Assembly: GCA_945878885.1 (NCBI GenBank)
Contig: CAMCUP010000008.1
Span: 1-64,000, forward strand
Source of the DNA: Polynucleobacter meluiroseus
GTDB taxonomy: Bacteria; Pseudomonadota; Gammaproteobacteria; Burkholderiales; Burkholderiaceae
Length of the DNA stretch: 64,000 bases
Reading direction: 5' to 3'
The position numbers and the translations under genes are program-made. A model generated the notes under the pieces. The model had not been told where the DNA came from. It did no database searches and worked only from the letters and a program-made list of their open reading frames with translations. Position 1 is the first letter of the stretch. Every line of letters begins with the position of its first letter. This document shows positions 43,964 to 52,934 of this stretch, piece after piece.

Positions 43964-45244
43964 ATGACTCGTAAGCCCAACCATCTGCCGCAAGCCACTA
44001 AGTCCAGTAAACTCGGTAAGCCCATTAAGCCTATTAAGTCCACCAAGCGCTTGCCACTTAATCTCTCAAAACTTTGCCAAGAAACGATTGCTGTGCGTGC
44101 GGGCACTCGACGTACTGCGGAATTTCAAGAGCACTCTGAAGCCTTATTTTTAACTTCTAGCTATTGTTTTAATAGTGCTGCTGAAGCTGAAGCAGGTTTC
44201 GCGAATGCAGAAGATGGTTTTATTTATTCCCGCTTTACCAACCCTACGGTGAGCATGTTTCAAGATCGCTTAGCTGCCTTAGAGGGTGGTGAGGCATGTA
44301 TTGCAACTGCATCTGGCATGGCAGCTATCTTGAGTACCGCAATGGCCCATTTAAAAGCCGGTGATCACGTGGTGTGTTCACGATCTGTATTTGGCGCCAC
44401 TATTCAATTATTTTCGACCATTTTGGGGCGTTTTGGCATTACGACAACGTATGTTGATGTCGGCGATAGTAAAGCATGGCAAGCGACAGCGCAGCCCAAT
44501 ACTCGTATGTTTTATTTAGAAACGCCCTCTAATCCATTAACTGAACTAGCCGATATTGCAGCAATCGCAAAAATAGCCAAACAAGTAAAAGCTTTATTTG
44601 TTGTTGATAACTGTTTTTGTACGCCTGCATTACAGCAACCTCTTCAACTGGGCGCCGATGTAGTAATTCATTCTGCGACAAAATATTTAGACGGGCAGGG
44701 CCGAGTTTTAGGTGGCGCAATTGTGGGTAATAAATCTTTCATTATGGGCAAAGTGTTTCCCTATGTGCGTACTGCAGGCCCCACGCTCTCAGCCTTTAAT
44801 GCGTGGATTTTTTTAAAGGGTCTAGAGACGCTTGATTTACGTATGAAGCAGCAAAGTAGTAATGCCTTAGCCTTAGCAAAGTGGCTAGAACAACAAAGTA
44901 CGATTGAGCATGTTTTTCATCCCGGCTTGCAATCTCATCCGCAATATGCCTTAGCCCGCCGTCAACAAAAAGCAGGTGGGGCAATCGTCTCATTTATTTT
45001 AAAGGGTGGTAAAAAAGCTGCTTTTCGTTTGATTGATCAAACCCGTTTATGTTCGATTACAGCTAATTTAGGCGATACCAGAACCACTATTACCCATCCC
45101 GCTACTACCACCCATGGACGTATTGCGCCCGAAGCACGTAAGGCAGCAGGTATTAGTGATGGCTTAGTACGAGTAGCCGTTGGTCTTGAAAATATTGATG
45201 ATCTAATTGCTGATTTCAAGCTTGCACTGAGCAAGAAGACTTAG
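43964..45244 (+). CDS. metZ: O-succinylhomoserine sulfhydrylase
   Basis: Cys/Met metabolism PLP enzyme; SATKYLDGQGRVLGGA. Confidence 0.93.
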   Translation: MTRKPNHLPQATKSSKLGKPIKPIKSTKRLPLNLSKLCQETIAVRAGTRRTAEFQEHSEALFLTSSYCFNSAAEAEAGFANAEDGFIYSRFTNPTVSMFQDRLAALEGGEACIATASGMAAILSTAMAHLKAGDHVVCSRSVFGATIQLFSTILGRFGITTTYVDVGDSKAWQATAQPNTRMFYLETPSNPLTELADIAAIAKIAKQVKALFVVDNCFCTPALQQPLQLGADVVIHSATKYLDGQGRVLGGAIVGNKSFIMGKVFPYVRTAGPTLSAFNAWIFLKGLETLDLRMKQQSSNALALAKWLEQQSTIEHVFHPGLQSHPQYALARRQQKAGGAIVSFILKGGKKAAFRLIDQTRLCSITANLGDTRTTITHPATTTHGRIAPEARKAAGISDGLVRVAVGLENIDDLIADFKLALSKKT

Positions 45245-45274
45245 TTACTAAGTCACTAATTTACTAATTTATTA
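45243..45274 (+). repeat. Degenerate 8-nt tandem repeat at the 3' end of metZ
   Basis: agttacta agtcacta atttacta atttatta read directly, beginning inside the stop codon. Confidence 0.7.
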
Positions 45275-45370
45275 AGCCCTTTAGTCATTGGGGCAAGTCT
45301 TTAAGCAGGCAAGCCTATCCTTGCAACAAGAAGGTCTAGTTAACTTAGCCTGAAGTCGGGAAATTGAGCC

Positions 45371-46498
45371 TTATTGCAATAAGCGACGCGGATCATTAAT
45401 AGGTCGTAGGGGCATGATATGAATTTTATGGGCATCAAACTCTAAGTAGGCAGTGCTACCAAGTTTAATTTTTAGACGTTTTATTTCTGCTGCTGATGCT
45501 TCCCACACTAAAGACTCCTTAGCTCTGCCGATACTAAAACGGACCACGGCAATTTGACCTAATGAGCTAAGGTGTTCAACCTGGGCAGGCAAGAAGTGGT
45601 CAGCAGCCTGGCTATGAACAGTTAAGCCATCTTGTGGAACAACCCAAGCAACTGGGCTAGCGGGGGGAATTTTGCCCTTATCTAACACTTCAAAATGACA
45701 GTCGTTATCTTGCCAGTCTAAGCGCCCAGCATTAAAAATACCTTGAAATACATTTGGAATGCCTACTAATTCCGCTACTCTTGAGTTGCGGGGCTTTTGA
45801 AATAGCTCATTGGGAGCCGAAGTTTGCAAGCCAATACCATGATCAATGACGGTAATGCTGTCGGCCAATAAATTGGCTTCACGCAAATCGTGGGTAACTA
45901 AAATAATTGGAATTGCTAAATCTTCACGTAATTCCGCCAAAATTCGATACAGGTTTTGGCGTGTGGGGTTATCAATTGCAGAAAATGGTTCATCTAACAG
46001 CAGTACTTGAGGATTTCTTGCTAAAGCGCGGGCAAGGGCAACGCGTTGCTGTTGACCTCCTGACAACTGACTCGGTAAACGGTCAGCGAATTCACTCATA
46101 GCCATCCGCTTTAACCATTCATGCGATTGTGCAAGGCGATCAACTTTTGAAAGGCCACTATTTTCTAAAGCAATAGCGACATTATGAAGTGCAGAGAGGT
46201 GTGGAAAGAGTGCGTACTGCTGAAATAAAAAACCACATGAGCGTTCGGCTGGCGATAAATTTATTGCCACCTGATTTGCTTGTAAAGCTGAAAACCAGAC
46301 TTTATCGGCGCACTCAATTAAGCCTAACTCGGGTTGATGTAAGCCTGCTATAGCGCGAAGGATGGTTGTCTTACCGCTACCAGACGGACCAACTAACGCA
46401 TGTAATTCGCCTGCCGCACAACTTAGATTGATTTCTAAGGGAATGGTTGGGTGATAGAAATTACCATGTGATTCGCTTTTGATTCGAACTTTAAGCAT
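45371..46498 (-). CDS. modC: Molybdate-type ABC transporter ATP-binding protein
   Basis: GPSGSGKTTILRAIAG, LSGGQQQRVALARALA, C-terminal MOBE/TOBE-like region; start at MLKVRI. Confidence 0.85.
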   Translation of the reverse strand: MLKVRIKSESHGNFYHPTIPLEINLSCAAGELHALVGPSGSGKTTILRAIAGLHQPELGLIECADKVWFSALQANQVAINLSPAERSCGFLFQQYALFPHLSALHNVAIALENSGLSKVDRLAQSHEWLKRMAMSEFADRLPSQLSGGQQQRVALARALARNPQVLLLDEPFSAIDNPTRQNLYRILAELREDLAIPIILVTHDLREANLLADSITVIDHGIGLQTSAPNELFQKPRNSRVAELVGIPNVFQGIFNAGRLDWQDNDCHFEVLDKGKIPPASPVAWVVPQDGLTVHSQAADHFLPAQVEHLSSLGQIAVVRFSIGRAKESLVWEASAAEIKRLKIKLGSTAYLEFDAHKIHIMPLRPINDPRRLLQ

Positions 46499-47159
46499 TA
46501 GCTGCCCACCGCTGGCGAGCAATTCGATTAGAGCTGGAGCCAAAAAACCCATAAGAAATGGCAATGGCACATAAGGAAATGCCTAATAATAATAAAGACA
46601 GCATGCCAGCCCCTTGGGTATTAAAACTTTGGACTTGGTCGTAAATTGCAATTGAGGCGGTTTTGGTTTTGCCTGGAATTGCCCCACCAATCATGAGGAT
46701 GACACCAAATTCTCCTAAAGTATGTGCAAACGTTAGGACTGCAGCACTCAGCACACCACGCCAGGCAAGGGGTAGGTTGATGCGATAAAAAATTTGCCAA
46801 GGTTTTAAGCCACAAACTTGGGCAGCCTCTTGTAGAGTTGGCGGAATCGCTTCAAATGCGCGTTGAATGGGCTGAATTGCAAAAGGTAGATTAACAATTA
46901 ACGAGGCAATGAGGATGCCTAAAAAGGAAAAAACCAAAGGCTCACCAAATAAAGTTTTACCGCTAAAGCCAACCAATAAGTAATAACCCAAGACTGTGGG
47001 GGGGAGGACCAAGGGAAGGGCCAGGAGAGCTTCAAGCCATGGCTTCCATTTGCCAGCGCTGACTAAATGGTGGGCGAGCCAAATACCAAAAGGCAAAATA
47101 ATCAATAAGGTGCAGGCAGCAAGTTGCAGCGACAAGAAGATGGCTTGGGTATCGATCAT
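46491..47159 (-). CDS. modB: Molybdate-type ABC transporter permease
   Basis: LPLVLPPTVLGYYLL, FAHTLGEFGVILMIGGAIPGKTKTASIAIYD; start at MIDTQA. Confidence 0.9.
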   Translation of the reverse strand: MIDTQAIFLSLQLAACTLLIILPFGIWLAHHLVSAGKWKPWLEALLALPLVLPPTVLGYYLLVGFSGKTLFGEPLVFSFLGILIASLIVNLPFAIQPIQRAFEAIPPTLQEAAQVCGLKPWQIFYRINLPLAWRGVLSAAVLTFAHTLGEFGVILMIGGAIPGKTKTASIAIYDQVQSFNTQGAGMLSLLLLGISLCAIAISYGFFGSSSNRIARQRWAANA

Positions 47160-47430
47160 GAGTATTAACAACTATATTAGCTTATAGCTAGGCATTTTAT
47201 GGGGCCTCGCCAGCTTAGGGGGTCTTAGCGAGCTTGGGCACTATTTAAATTAGCAAAATGAAGATTAGGGTTTATACTTATTTTATAAAAAGATATTATA
47301 TTTAATTTTAAACTAATTTTTATTTATCTTATAATCGTCAGATTAAAATAAGTTACACATTCGATTTAGGAAAAGTAGCTAGCTAGTAGAAAAATATGCA
47401 GTAACGAGAGAGAAAATATTTAAATTCAAG

Positions 47431-47748
47431 ATGACTAAAGCTCAGCAAAAGATTGATTTAAAGAAAATGCGCACTTCTGCAGATAGCGCTTGTAAATTAA
47501 TGAAAATACTTTCTAACCGAAATCGGTTAATGCTCTTGTGTGAAATTAGTCAAGGTGAAAAATGTGTAGGTGATTTAGAGCTTGATCTGGGTATTCTGCA
47601 ACCCACTTTATCACAGCAATTAACGATTTTACGTACCCAAAAAATAGTTAAGGCTAGGCGCAGTGGTAAACAAATTTACTATTCCTTAGCAAGCCCCATT
47701 GCAGTTGCTGTAATGGAATTGCTGTATCAGCACTATTGTAAAAAATAA
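47431..47748 (+). CDS. ArsR-family regulator, BigR/SqrR/YgaV-like
   Basis: wHTH; LCEISQGEKCVGDLELDLGILQPTLSQQLTILR; C-terminal HYCKK. Confidence 0.88.
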   Translation: MTKAQQKIDLKKMRTSADSACKLMKILSNRNRLMLLCEISQGEKCVGDLELDLGILQPTLSQQLTILRTQKIVKARRSGKQIYYSLASPIAVAVMELLYQHYCKK

Positions 47749-47760
47749 CTAGGAGTTTAT

Positions 47761-47952
47761 ATGCCATGTAATGTGACTAATCTAGATCGGTATTTGCGTA
47801 TTTTGGTCGGCGCGGTTTTAATTATCTTGGCGGTAATGGGGGTAATTGGCATGTGGGGCTGGATCGGCATTGTGCCGCTTGCAACTGGAATTTTTCGCTA
47901 TTGCCCAGCCTATACCTTGCTGGGTATCGGTGGCAATAAATCTGCGAAATAA
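47761..47952 (+). CDS. DUF2892 (YgaP-like) membrane protein
   Basis: NLDRYLRILVGAVLIILAV...YCPAYTLLGI. Confidence 0.88.
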   Translation: MPCNVTNLDRYLRILVGAVLIILAVMGVIGMWGWIGIVPLATGIFRYCPAYTLLGIGGNKSAK

Positions 47953-47968
47953 ATTCTCTTAAGCAAAT

Positions 47969-47984
47969 TTAAATAAGTATTTAA
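47969..47984. promoter_or_regulatory. Inverted repeat immediately upstream of soxC, candidate operator
   Basis: TTAAATA-AG-TATTTAA, perfect 7-bp half sites. Confidence 0.45.
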
Positions 47985-47987
47985 TTT

Positions 47988-49358
47988 ATGTCAACGAAAG
48001 ATAGTAAGATTCGTTCGCAAATACGTCTGGCCCCAGAGGGTTTTTTGGAGCCTGGCACAATTGCAGAAATTAATCAATTCGGCTTAGATAAAAAGCGCCG
48101 TAGTTTTTTGCAGCAAGGTCTAGTTGCAGCGACAAGTGGTGCGCTTGGTAGTGCGGCTGCCGGTTTATCTACAAATGTTTTTGGGGCGGCTGACGGTGAC
48201 CCCGCAATCTTAGAGAAACAAGTATGGCAAACCACCCTAGGAAAAAATGTTGCGACTATGCCCTATGGCACGCCATCAATTTATGAGGCCAATTTAATTC
48301 GGCGTGAATCTCCTGGGCTAACTCGCGTCTCGGCGGCATCGGTGGCCTTTACGCCTTTACAAGGGCTGTTTGGCATCATTACGCCAAATGGCTTGCACTT
48401 TGAGCGACAACATCAGGGCTGGTACAACATTGATCCTAATGTCCATCGTCTAATGGTTAATGGTTTAGTAAAAAATAGTCGTGTGTTTACGATGAGTGAT
48501 TTAATGCGCCTGCCCTCAGTCTCACGCATTCACTTTATAGAGTGTGGCGCAAATACTGGCTTAGAGTGGGGCAATGTCGCAGTGCCTACAGTGCAATATA
48601 CCCATGGCATGCTGTCTTGCTGTGAGTTTACTGGTGTGCCACTCAGCCTTGTGTTAGATGAGTGTGGGGCTGATTTAAAAAAAGGTAAATATCTATTGGC
48701 TGAAGGTGGGGATGGCTCTGGTATGACGCGTACTATTAATTTAGATAGCGCACTGAAAGATAGCATTGTCGCCTGGGGAATGAATGGTGAAATGTTACGC
48801 CCTGAAAATGGCTTTCCATTGCGTTTAGTTGTGCCGGGCGTGCAGGGGGTTAGTTGGGTTAAATGGCTACGACGGCTCGAGGTTGGTGATATGCGCTATG
48901 GCACCAAAGATGAAGCAGTGCATTACAACGATTTAATGCCCGATGGGTTGGCGCGCCAATACACTTCAATTCAAGAATGTAAGTCGGTCATCACCACTCC
49001 ATCTGGCGGCCAACAATTATTGGAAAAGGGCTTTTATAACGTAACTGGCTTAGCGTGGTCTGGTCGTGGCAAGATTAAACGGGTTGATGTTTCGGTTGAT
49101 GGGGGCAATAACTGGCGTTCAGCAAGACTAGAAACGCCGGTTCTAACAAAGGCCTTGACGCGCTTTAATATCGATTGGACTTGGGATGGCTCACCCGCTA
49201 TCTTGCTTTCACGGGCCATCGATGAAACGGGTTATGTACAACCTACTATCAAAATGCTACGTGATGTGAGGGGTACTCGTTCAATCTATCATAACAATGC
49301 AATTCAGGCTTGGAAAATTGATAGCAATGGTGAGGTGAGTAATGTTCAGGTTGGCTAA
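47988..49358 (+). CDS. soxC: Sulfane dehydrogenase/sulfite dehydrogenase molybdoprotein subunit SoxC
   Basis: Tat-like leader KKRRSFLQQG; sulfite oxidase Moco fold IHFIECGANTG. Confidence 0.95.
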   Translation: MSTKDSKIRSQIRLAPEGFLEPGTIAEINQFGLDKKRRSFLQQGLVAATSGALGSAAAGLSTNVFGAADGDPAILEKQVWQTTLGKNVATMPYGTPSIYEANLIRRESPGLTRVSAASVAFTPLQGLFGIITPNGLHFERQHQGWYNIDPNVHRLMVNGLVKNSRVFTMSDLMRLPSVSRIHFIECGANTGLEWGNVAVPTVQYTHGMLSCCEFTGVPLSLVLDECGADLKKGKYLLAEGGDGSGMTRTINLDSALKDSIVAWGMNGEMLRPENGFPLRLVVPGVQGVSWVKWLRRLEVGDMRYGTKDEAVHYNDLMPDGLARQYTSIQECKSVITTPSGGQQLLEKGFYNVTGLAWSGRGKIKRVDVSVDGGNNWRSARLETPVLTKALTRFNIDWTWDGSPAILLSRAIDETGYVQPTIKMLRDVRGTRSIYHNNAIQAWKIDSNGEVSNVQVG

Positions 49359-50478
49359 GGTTTTTCGGCGCACTGCTTGCTGCAAAATATTGCAAGTTTT
49401 ATGGCTTGGATTAGCAGTGGTTATTACTGTGCCTAGTTATGCTCAAAACGCCGCGCAAACTTCTTTACCAGTAACTTCTAATAGCTTGCCACATTATCAA
49501 GGCATCAGTAGACTTGCAACCCCCGCTGAGGTGAGCGCATGGGATATTGATGTACGCCCCGATTTTCAAGGGTTGCCCAAAGGTTCGGGTTCTGTTACAC
49601 AAGGTCAAGTGCTATGGGAGGCTAAATGCACTAGTTGTCATGGCACCTTTGGTGAATCGAATGAAATTTTTACTCCTATCGTGGGCGGAACAACCCAGGC
49701 GGATGTGAAGTCGGGGCGGGTTGCTGCGCTAAACGACAATAAGCAGCCGCAGCGCACCACCTTAATGAGGGTATCAAACTTATCTTCGCTTTGGGATTAT
49801 ATTTATCGGGCAATGCCATGGAATGCGCCTCGAACCCTATCGAGTGATGATACTTTTGCTTTGCTTGCTTACATCCTTTCTTTGGCTGAAGTAGTTCCCG
49901 ATAACTTTATTTTAAGCAATACAAACATTGCTGAAGTACAAAATAAAATGCCAAATCGAAATGGCATGACCTTAAATCATGGCCTATGGGATGTGCGCGG
50001 CAAGCCAGATATTCAATCTAAAGCGTGTCTAAATAATTGTGTGGCTTTTGTGCAAATTGGCTCAAGCTTGCCCGACTATGCGCGTAATGCACATGGTAAT
50101 TTAGCCGAGCAAAATCGTGAATACGGCCCCTATCGTGGGGTCAACACCACCAAGCCTCCGTTAACGCAATTACCTCTCCAAATTGCTGCAAATCCTATTG
50201 TGGTCAGTGTAATTGCCGCTAAAATGACCGGACCAAAATTACTTTTTAAAGATAGTAATTGTTCTGCATGTCATGCCGAACATAGTAAGCTGGTGGGGCC
50301 TTCAATTACTGATGTAGCGACTAAATATCGTGGTCAGGTAGGCGCTGAGGCTAAACTAGTGACAAAAGTAAAGCAAGGTGGGTCGGGAGTCTGGGGGCCA
50401 ATACCAATGCCGCCATACCCCGATTTATCTAATAAAGATTTACAGGTTTTAGTTCATTGGATGTTGACCGGGGAATAA
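49342..50478 (+). CDS. soxD: Diheme cytochrome c subunit SoxD
   Basis: CTSCH and CSACH haem motifs, signal peptide, directly after soxC. Confidence 0.93.
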   Translation: MFRLAKVFRRTACCKILQVLWLGLAVVITVPSYAQNAAQTSLPVTSNSLPHYQGISRLATPAEVSAWDIDVRPDFQGLPKGSGSVTQGQVLWEAKCTSCHGTFGESNEIFTPIVGGTTQADVKSGRVAALNDNKQPQRTTLMRVSNLSSLWDYIYRAMPWNAPRTLSSDDTFALLAYILSLAEVVPDNFILSNTNIAEVQNKMPNRNGMTLNHGLWDVRGKPDIQSKACLNNCVAFVQIGSSLPDYARNAHGNLAEQNREYGPYRGVNTTKPPLTQLPLQIAANPIVVSVIAAKMTGPKLLFKDSNCSACHAEHSKLVGPSITDVATKYRGQVGAEAKLVTKVKQGGSGVWGPIPMPPYPDLSNKDLQVLVHWMLTGE

Positions 50479-50551
50479 ACTTCCCTGTAGTGGCCAGCAG
50501 TTGTTATGATTTATCTATATAAGTTGTTCGAGTTTGACTTAAGGAGTGTTT

Positions 50552-51001
50552 ATGAATAAGCAGCGACGAGATGTATTAAAGTACTCGGCCGTTTTTGGAT
50601 TGATGGCTGCAGCAGGATTAATTAGCGAGGCTCAAGCACAGGCTTGGAATAAAGCAGCTTTTGAGGGCAAAAGTCTTGATGATGTTTTTAAGGTGTTAGG
50701 CAGTGCCCCAGAGAAATCGGGCGCAGTTACCTTAAACGCTCCAGATATTGCTGAAAATGGCGCAGTAGTTCCGGTTGGTATTTCGACCACCTTAAAGGCT
50801 GATCAATTAGCCATTTTGGTAGAAAAAAATCCGAGCGCTTTGGCAGCTATGTTTTTTATTCCAGCTGGCACCGAACCCTTTGTAACGACCCGCATTAAGA
50901 TGGGCCAAACTTCAAATGTCTATGCCCTGGCAAAGGCTGATGGTAAATGGCTCATGTCTTCAAAAGAGGTGAAGGTTACTTTAGGTGGTTGCGGCGGGTA
51001 A
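50552..51001 (+). CDS. soxY: Thiosulfate oxidation carrier protein SoxY
   Basis: Tat leader KQRRDVLKYSAVFG and C-terminal GGCGG swinging arm. Confidence 0.97.
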   Translation: MNKQRRDVLKYSAVFGLMAAAGLISEAQAQAWNKAAFEGKSLDDVFKVLGSAPEKSGAVTLNAPDIAENGAVVPVGISTTLKADQLAILVEKNPSALAAMFFIPAGTEPFVTTRIKMGQTSNVYALAKADGKWLMSSKEVKVTLGGCGG

Positions 51002-51074
51002 TGCAACAACTGGTCAATTCTGTAATCAATGTAATTTTAGCGGGGTTTTCCCCTCGATCTATTAAGGAGCAATA

Positions 51075-51383
51075 ATGGCTGATCCAATGCGCGTAAGAGC
51101 AACCGAAAGCGGCGGTGTAGTTGATGTAAAAATTTTAATGAAACATGATATGGAATCTGGTCAGCGTAAAGATGCAGCTGGAAAAGTAATTCCTGCTTGG
51201 TTCATTAGTACTTTAAATGTTAAGGCACAGGGCAATGATGTCTTTAATGCACAGTTTGGCCCAGCAGTATCAAAAGACCCATTTTTGAATTTTAAATATA
51301 AGGGCGCCAAAGGCGATAAGCTGATTGTAAGTTGGATCGATAGCAAAGGTGATAAACGTACCGATGAAGCAACCGTTGGTTAG
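51075..51383 (+). CDS. soxZ: Thiosulfate oxidation carrier complex protein SoxZ
   Basis: HDMESGQRKDAAGKVIPAWFI motif; follows soxY. Confidence 0.97.
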   Translation: MADPMRVRATESGGVVDVKILMKHDMESGQRKDAAGKVIPAWFISTLNVKAQGNDVFNAQFGPAVSKDPFLNFKYKGAKGDKLIVSWIDSKGDKRTDEATVG

Positions 51384-51420
51384 GTTTAGTATGGGCTTAA
51401 AATGATAAAGGGCGCAGACC

Positions 51421-52248
51421 ATGAGACAGGATATTGAGCTGAGTTTTAAATGTATTTATGCATTGTTGTTTAGCGCGCTGGTTATCAGTATGCAAGTTCA
51501 TACTGTGCAGGCCCAAACCGCTAGTGATGGGATAGCGAAGTACCGTGAAATGATTGCCGATGGCAATCCTTCTGAATTGTATGAGGCGGCTGGGGAGGAG
51601 TTGTGGAAAAAACCTATGGGCCCCAAAAATATTAGCTTAGAAAAATGTGATTTAGGTCTTGGCCCTGGGGTGGTTGAAGGTGCTGCTGCGCAGTTACCCC
51701 GTTACTTTAAAGATAGTAACCGCGTGCAAGATCTTGAATCACGTTTAATGACATGCAGAGAAAAAATACAAGGCATTGATCCACAGGCTACGATTGATGC
51801 GCCATTTCAGGTGGGCCCTAAAAAAGAAATGGAAGCATTGGTTGCATATGTAGTCACTCTTTCGAAGGGTAAAAAAATTAATGTTGGCACCACCCACCCT
51901 AAGGAAAAAGAAATGATTGCCTTGGGTAAGCGCGCCTTTTTCTTCGAGGGCGGCCCAATGGATTTTTCATGTGCCTCGTGCCACGGTGAAAATGGCAAGC
52001 GAATCCGCTTGCAAGATTTGCCAAATATTACTACCCAAGCTGGAGCCGCTTTAGGATGGGGTTCGTGGCCCGCTTATCGTGTTTCAAGCGGGCAATTTTG
52101 GACGATGCAACAGCGTTTAAATGATTGTTTCCGGCAGCAACGTTTTCCTTTCCCAATTTATGGTTCGGATGTAATCATTGCTTTATCAATGTATATGGCA
52201 GCTACCGCTAACGGGGGTATTGTGCAAACCCCTGGCTTAAAACGATAA
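51421..52248 (+). CDS. soxA: L-cysteine S-thiosulfotransferase subunit SoxA, single-haem type
   Basis: Single CASCH haem motif and LNDCFRQQRFPFP; signal peptide. Confidence 0.96.
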   Translation: MRQDIELSFKCIYALLFSALVISMQVHTVQAQTASDGIAKYREMIADGNPSELYEAAGEELWKKPMGPKNISLEKCDLGLGPGVVEGAAAQLPRYFKDSNRVQDLESRLMTCREKIQGIDPQATIDAPFQVGPKKEMEALVAYVVTLSKGKKINVGTTHPKEKEMIALGKRAFFFEGGPMDFSCASCHGENGKRIRLQDLPNITTQAGAALGWGSWPAYRVSSGQFWTMQQRLNDCFRQQRFPFPIYGSDVIIALSMYMAATANGGIVQTPGLKR

Positions 52249-52262
52249 GAACGGATTTGATC

Positions 52263-52928
52263 ATGACTAAATTTATTCAGCAATATCTGCGTACAGTGGT
52301 GCTAGCATCTGGGCTTGTTATTAGTACCGCCTTAGGAGTACTTTGTTTTTCAGGTACTGTATTTGCTCAGCAAAAAGCCGATCCAGCATTTCAAAAAATG
52401 ATGCAAAGTGGTTTTAGGGCCGACGGCATTGCTGGTTTAGATCGTATTCAGCAAGATGAAACTCAGGCTTTTTGTTCTGATGTAGTCTTTGCCAACGGCA
52501 ATAGTAAAGCAGCTATTGCTAAACGTGAAGCAATTCAAAAGTTAAATATGGCGGAAATTCAACCTCCTTCAGATTTTATATACATAGGCGATTGGAAAAA
52601 GGGCGAGGCAATTGCACAAAGTGGCCGAGGTGCCACCTGGACTGATACAGCCACAACACCAGTTGGTGGCGGATGCTATAACTGTCATGAAATTAATAAA
52701 AAAGAAATTTCTTACGGTAATATCGGTCCTAGCTTATGGAATTACGGTAAAACGCGTGGCTACTCTAAGCAAATCATGGTGTACACCTGGAACAGGATTA
52801 GTAATTCAAAAGCCTATAATGCATGCAGTAACATGCCTCGATTTACTCACTTTAAATTATTAAATGAAAAACAAATTCAAGATGTAATGGCCTTATTATT
52901 AGATCCGCAGTCACCAGTAAATCAATAA
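52263..52928 (+). CDS. soxX: L-cysteine S-thiosulfotransferase subunit SoxX
   Basis: GGGCYNCHEINKKEISYGNIGPSLWNYGK, CSNMPRF. Confidence 0.95.
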   Translation: MTKFIQQYLRTVVLASGLVISTALGVLCFSGTVFAQQKADPAFQKMMQSGFRADGIAGLDRIQQDETQAFCSDVVFANGNSKAAIAKREAIQKLNMAEIQPPSDFIYIGDWKKGEAIAQSGRGATWTDTATTPVGGGCYNCHEINKKEISYGNIGPSLWNYGKTRGYSKQIMVYTWNRISNSKAYNACSNMPRFTHFKLLNEKQIQDVMALLLDPQSPVNQ

Positions 52929-52934
52929 GGTTTT

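Noticed and set aside
47160-47260. Moco RNA (riboswitch) upstream of modBC
   Set aside because: No match recognised to the moco RNA motif; only a short hairpin is visible
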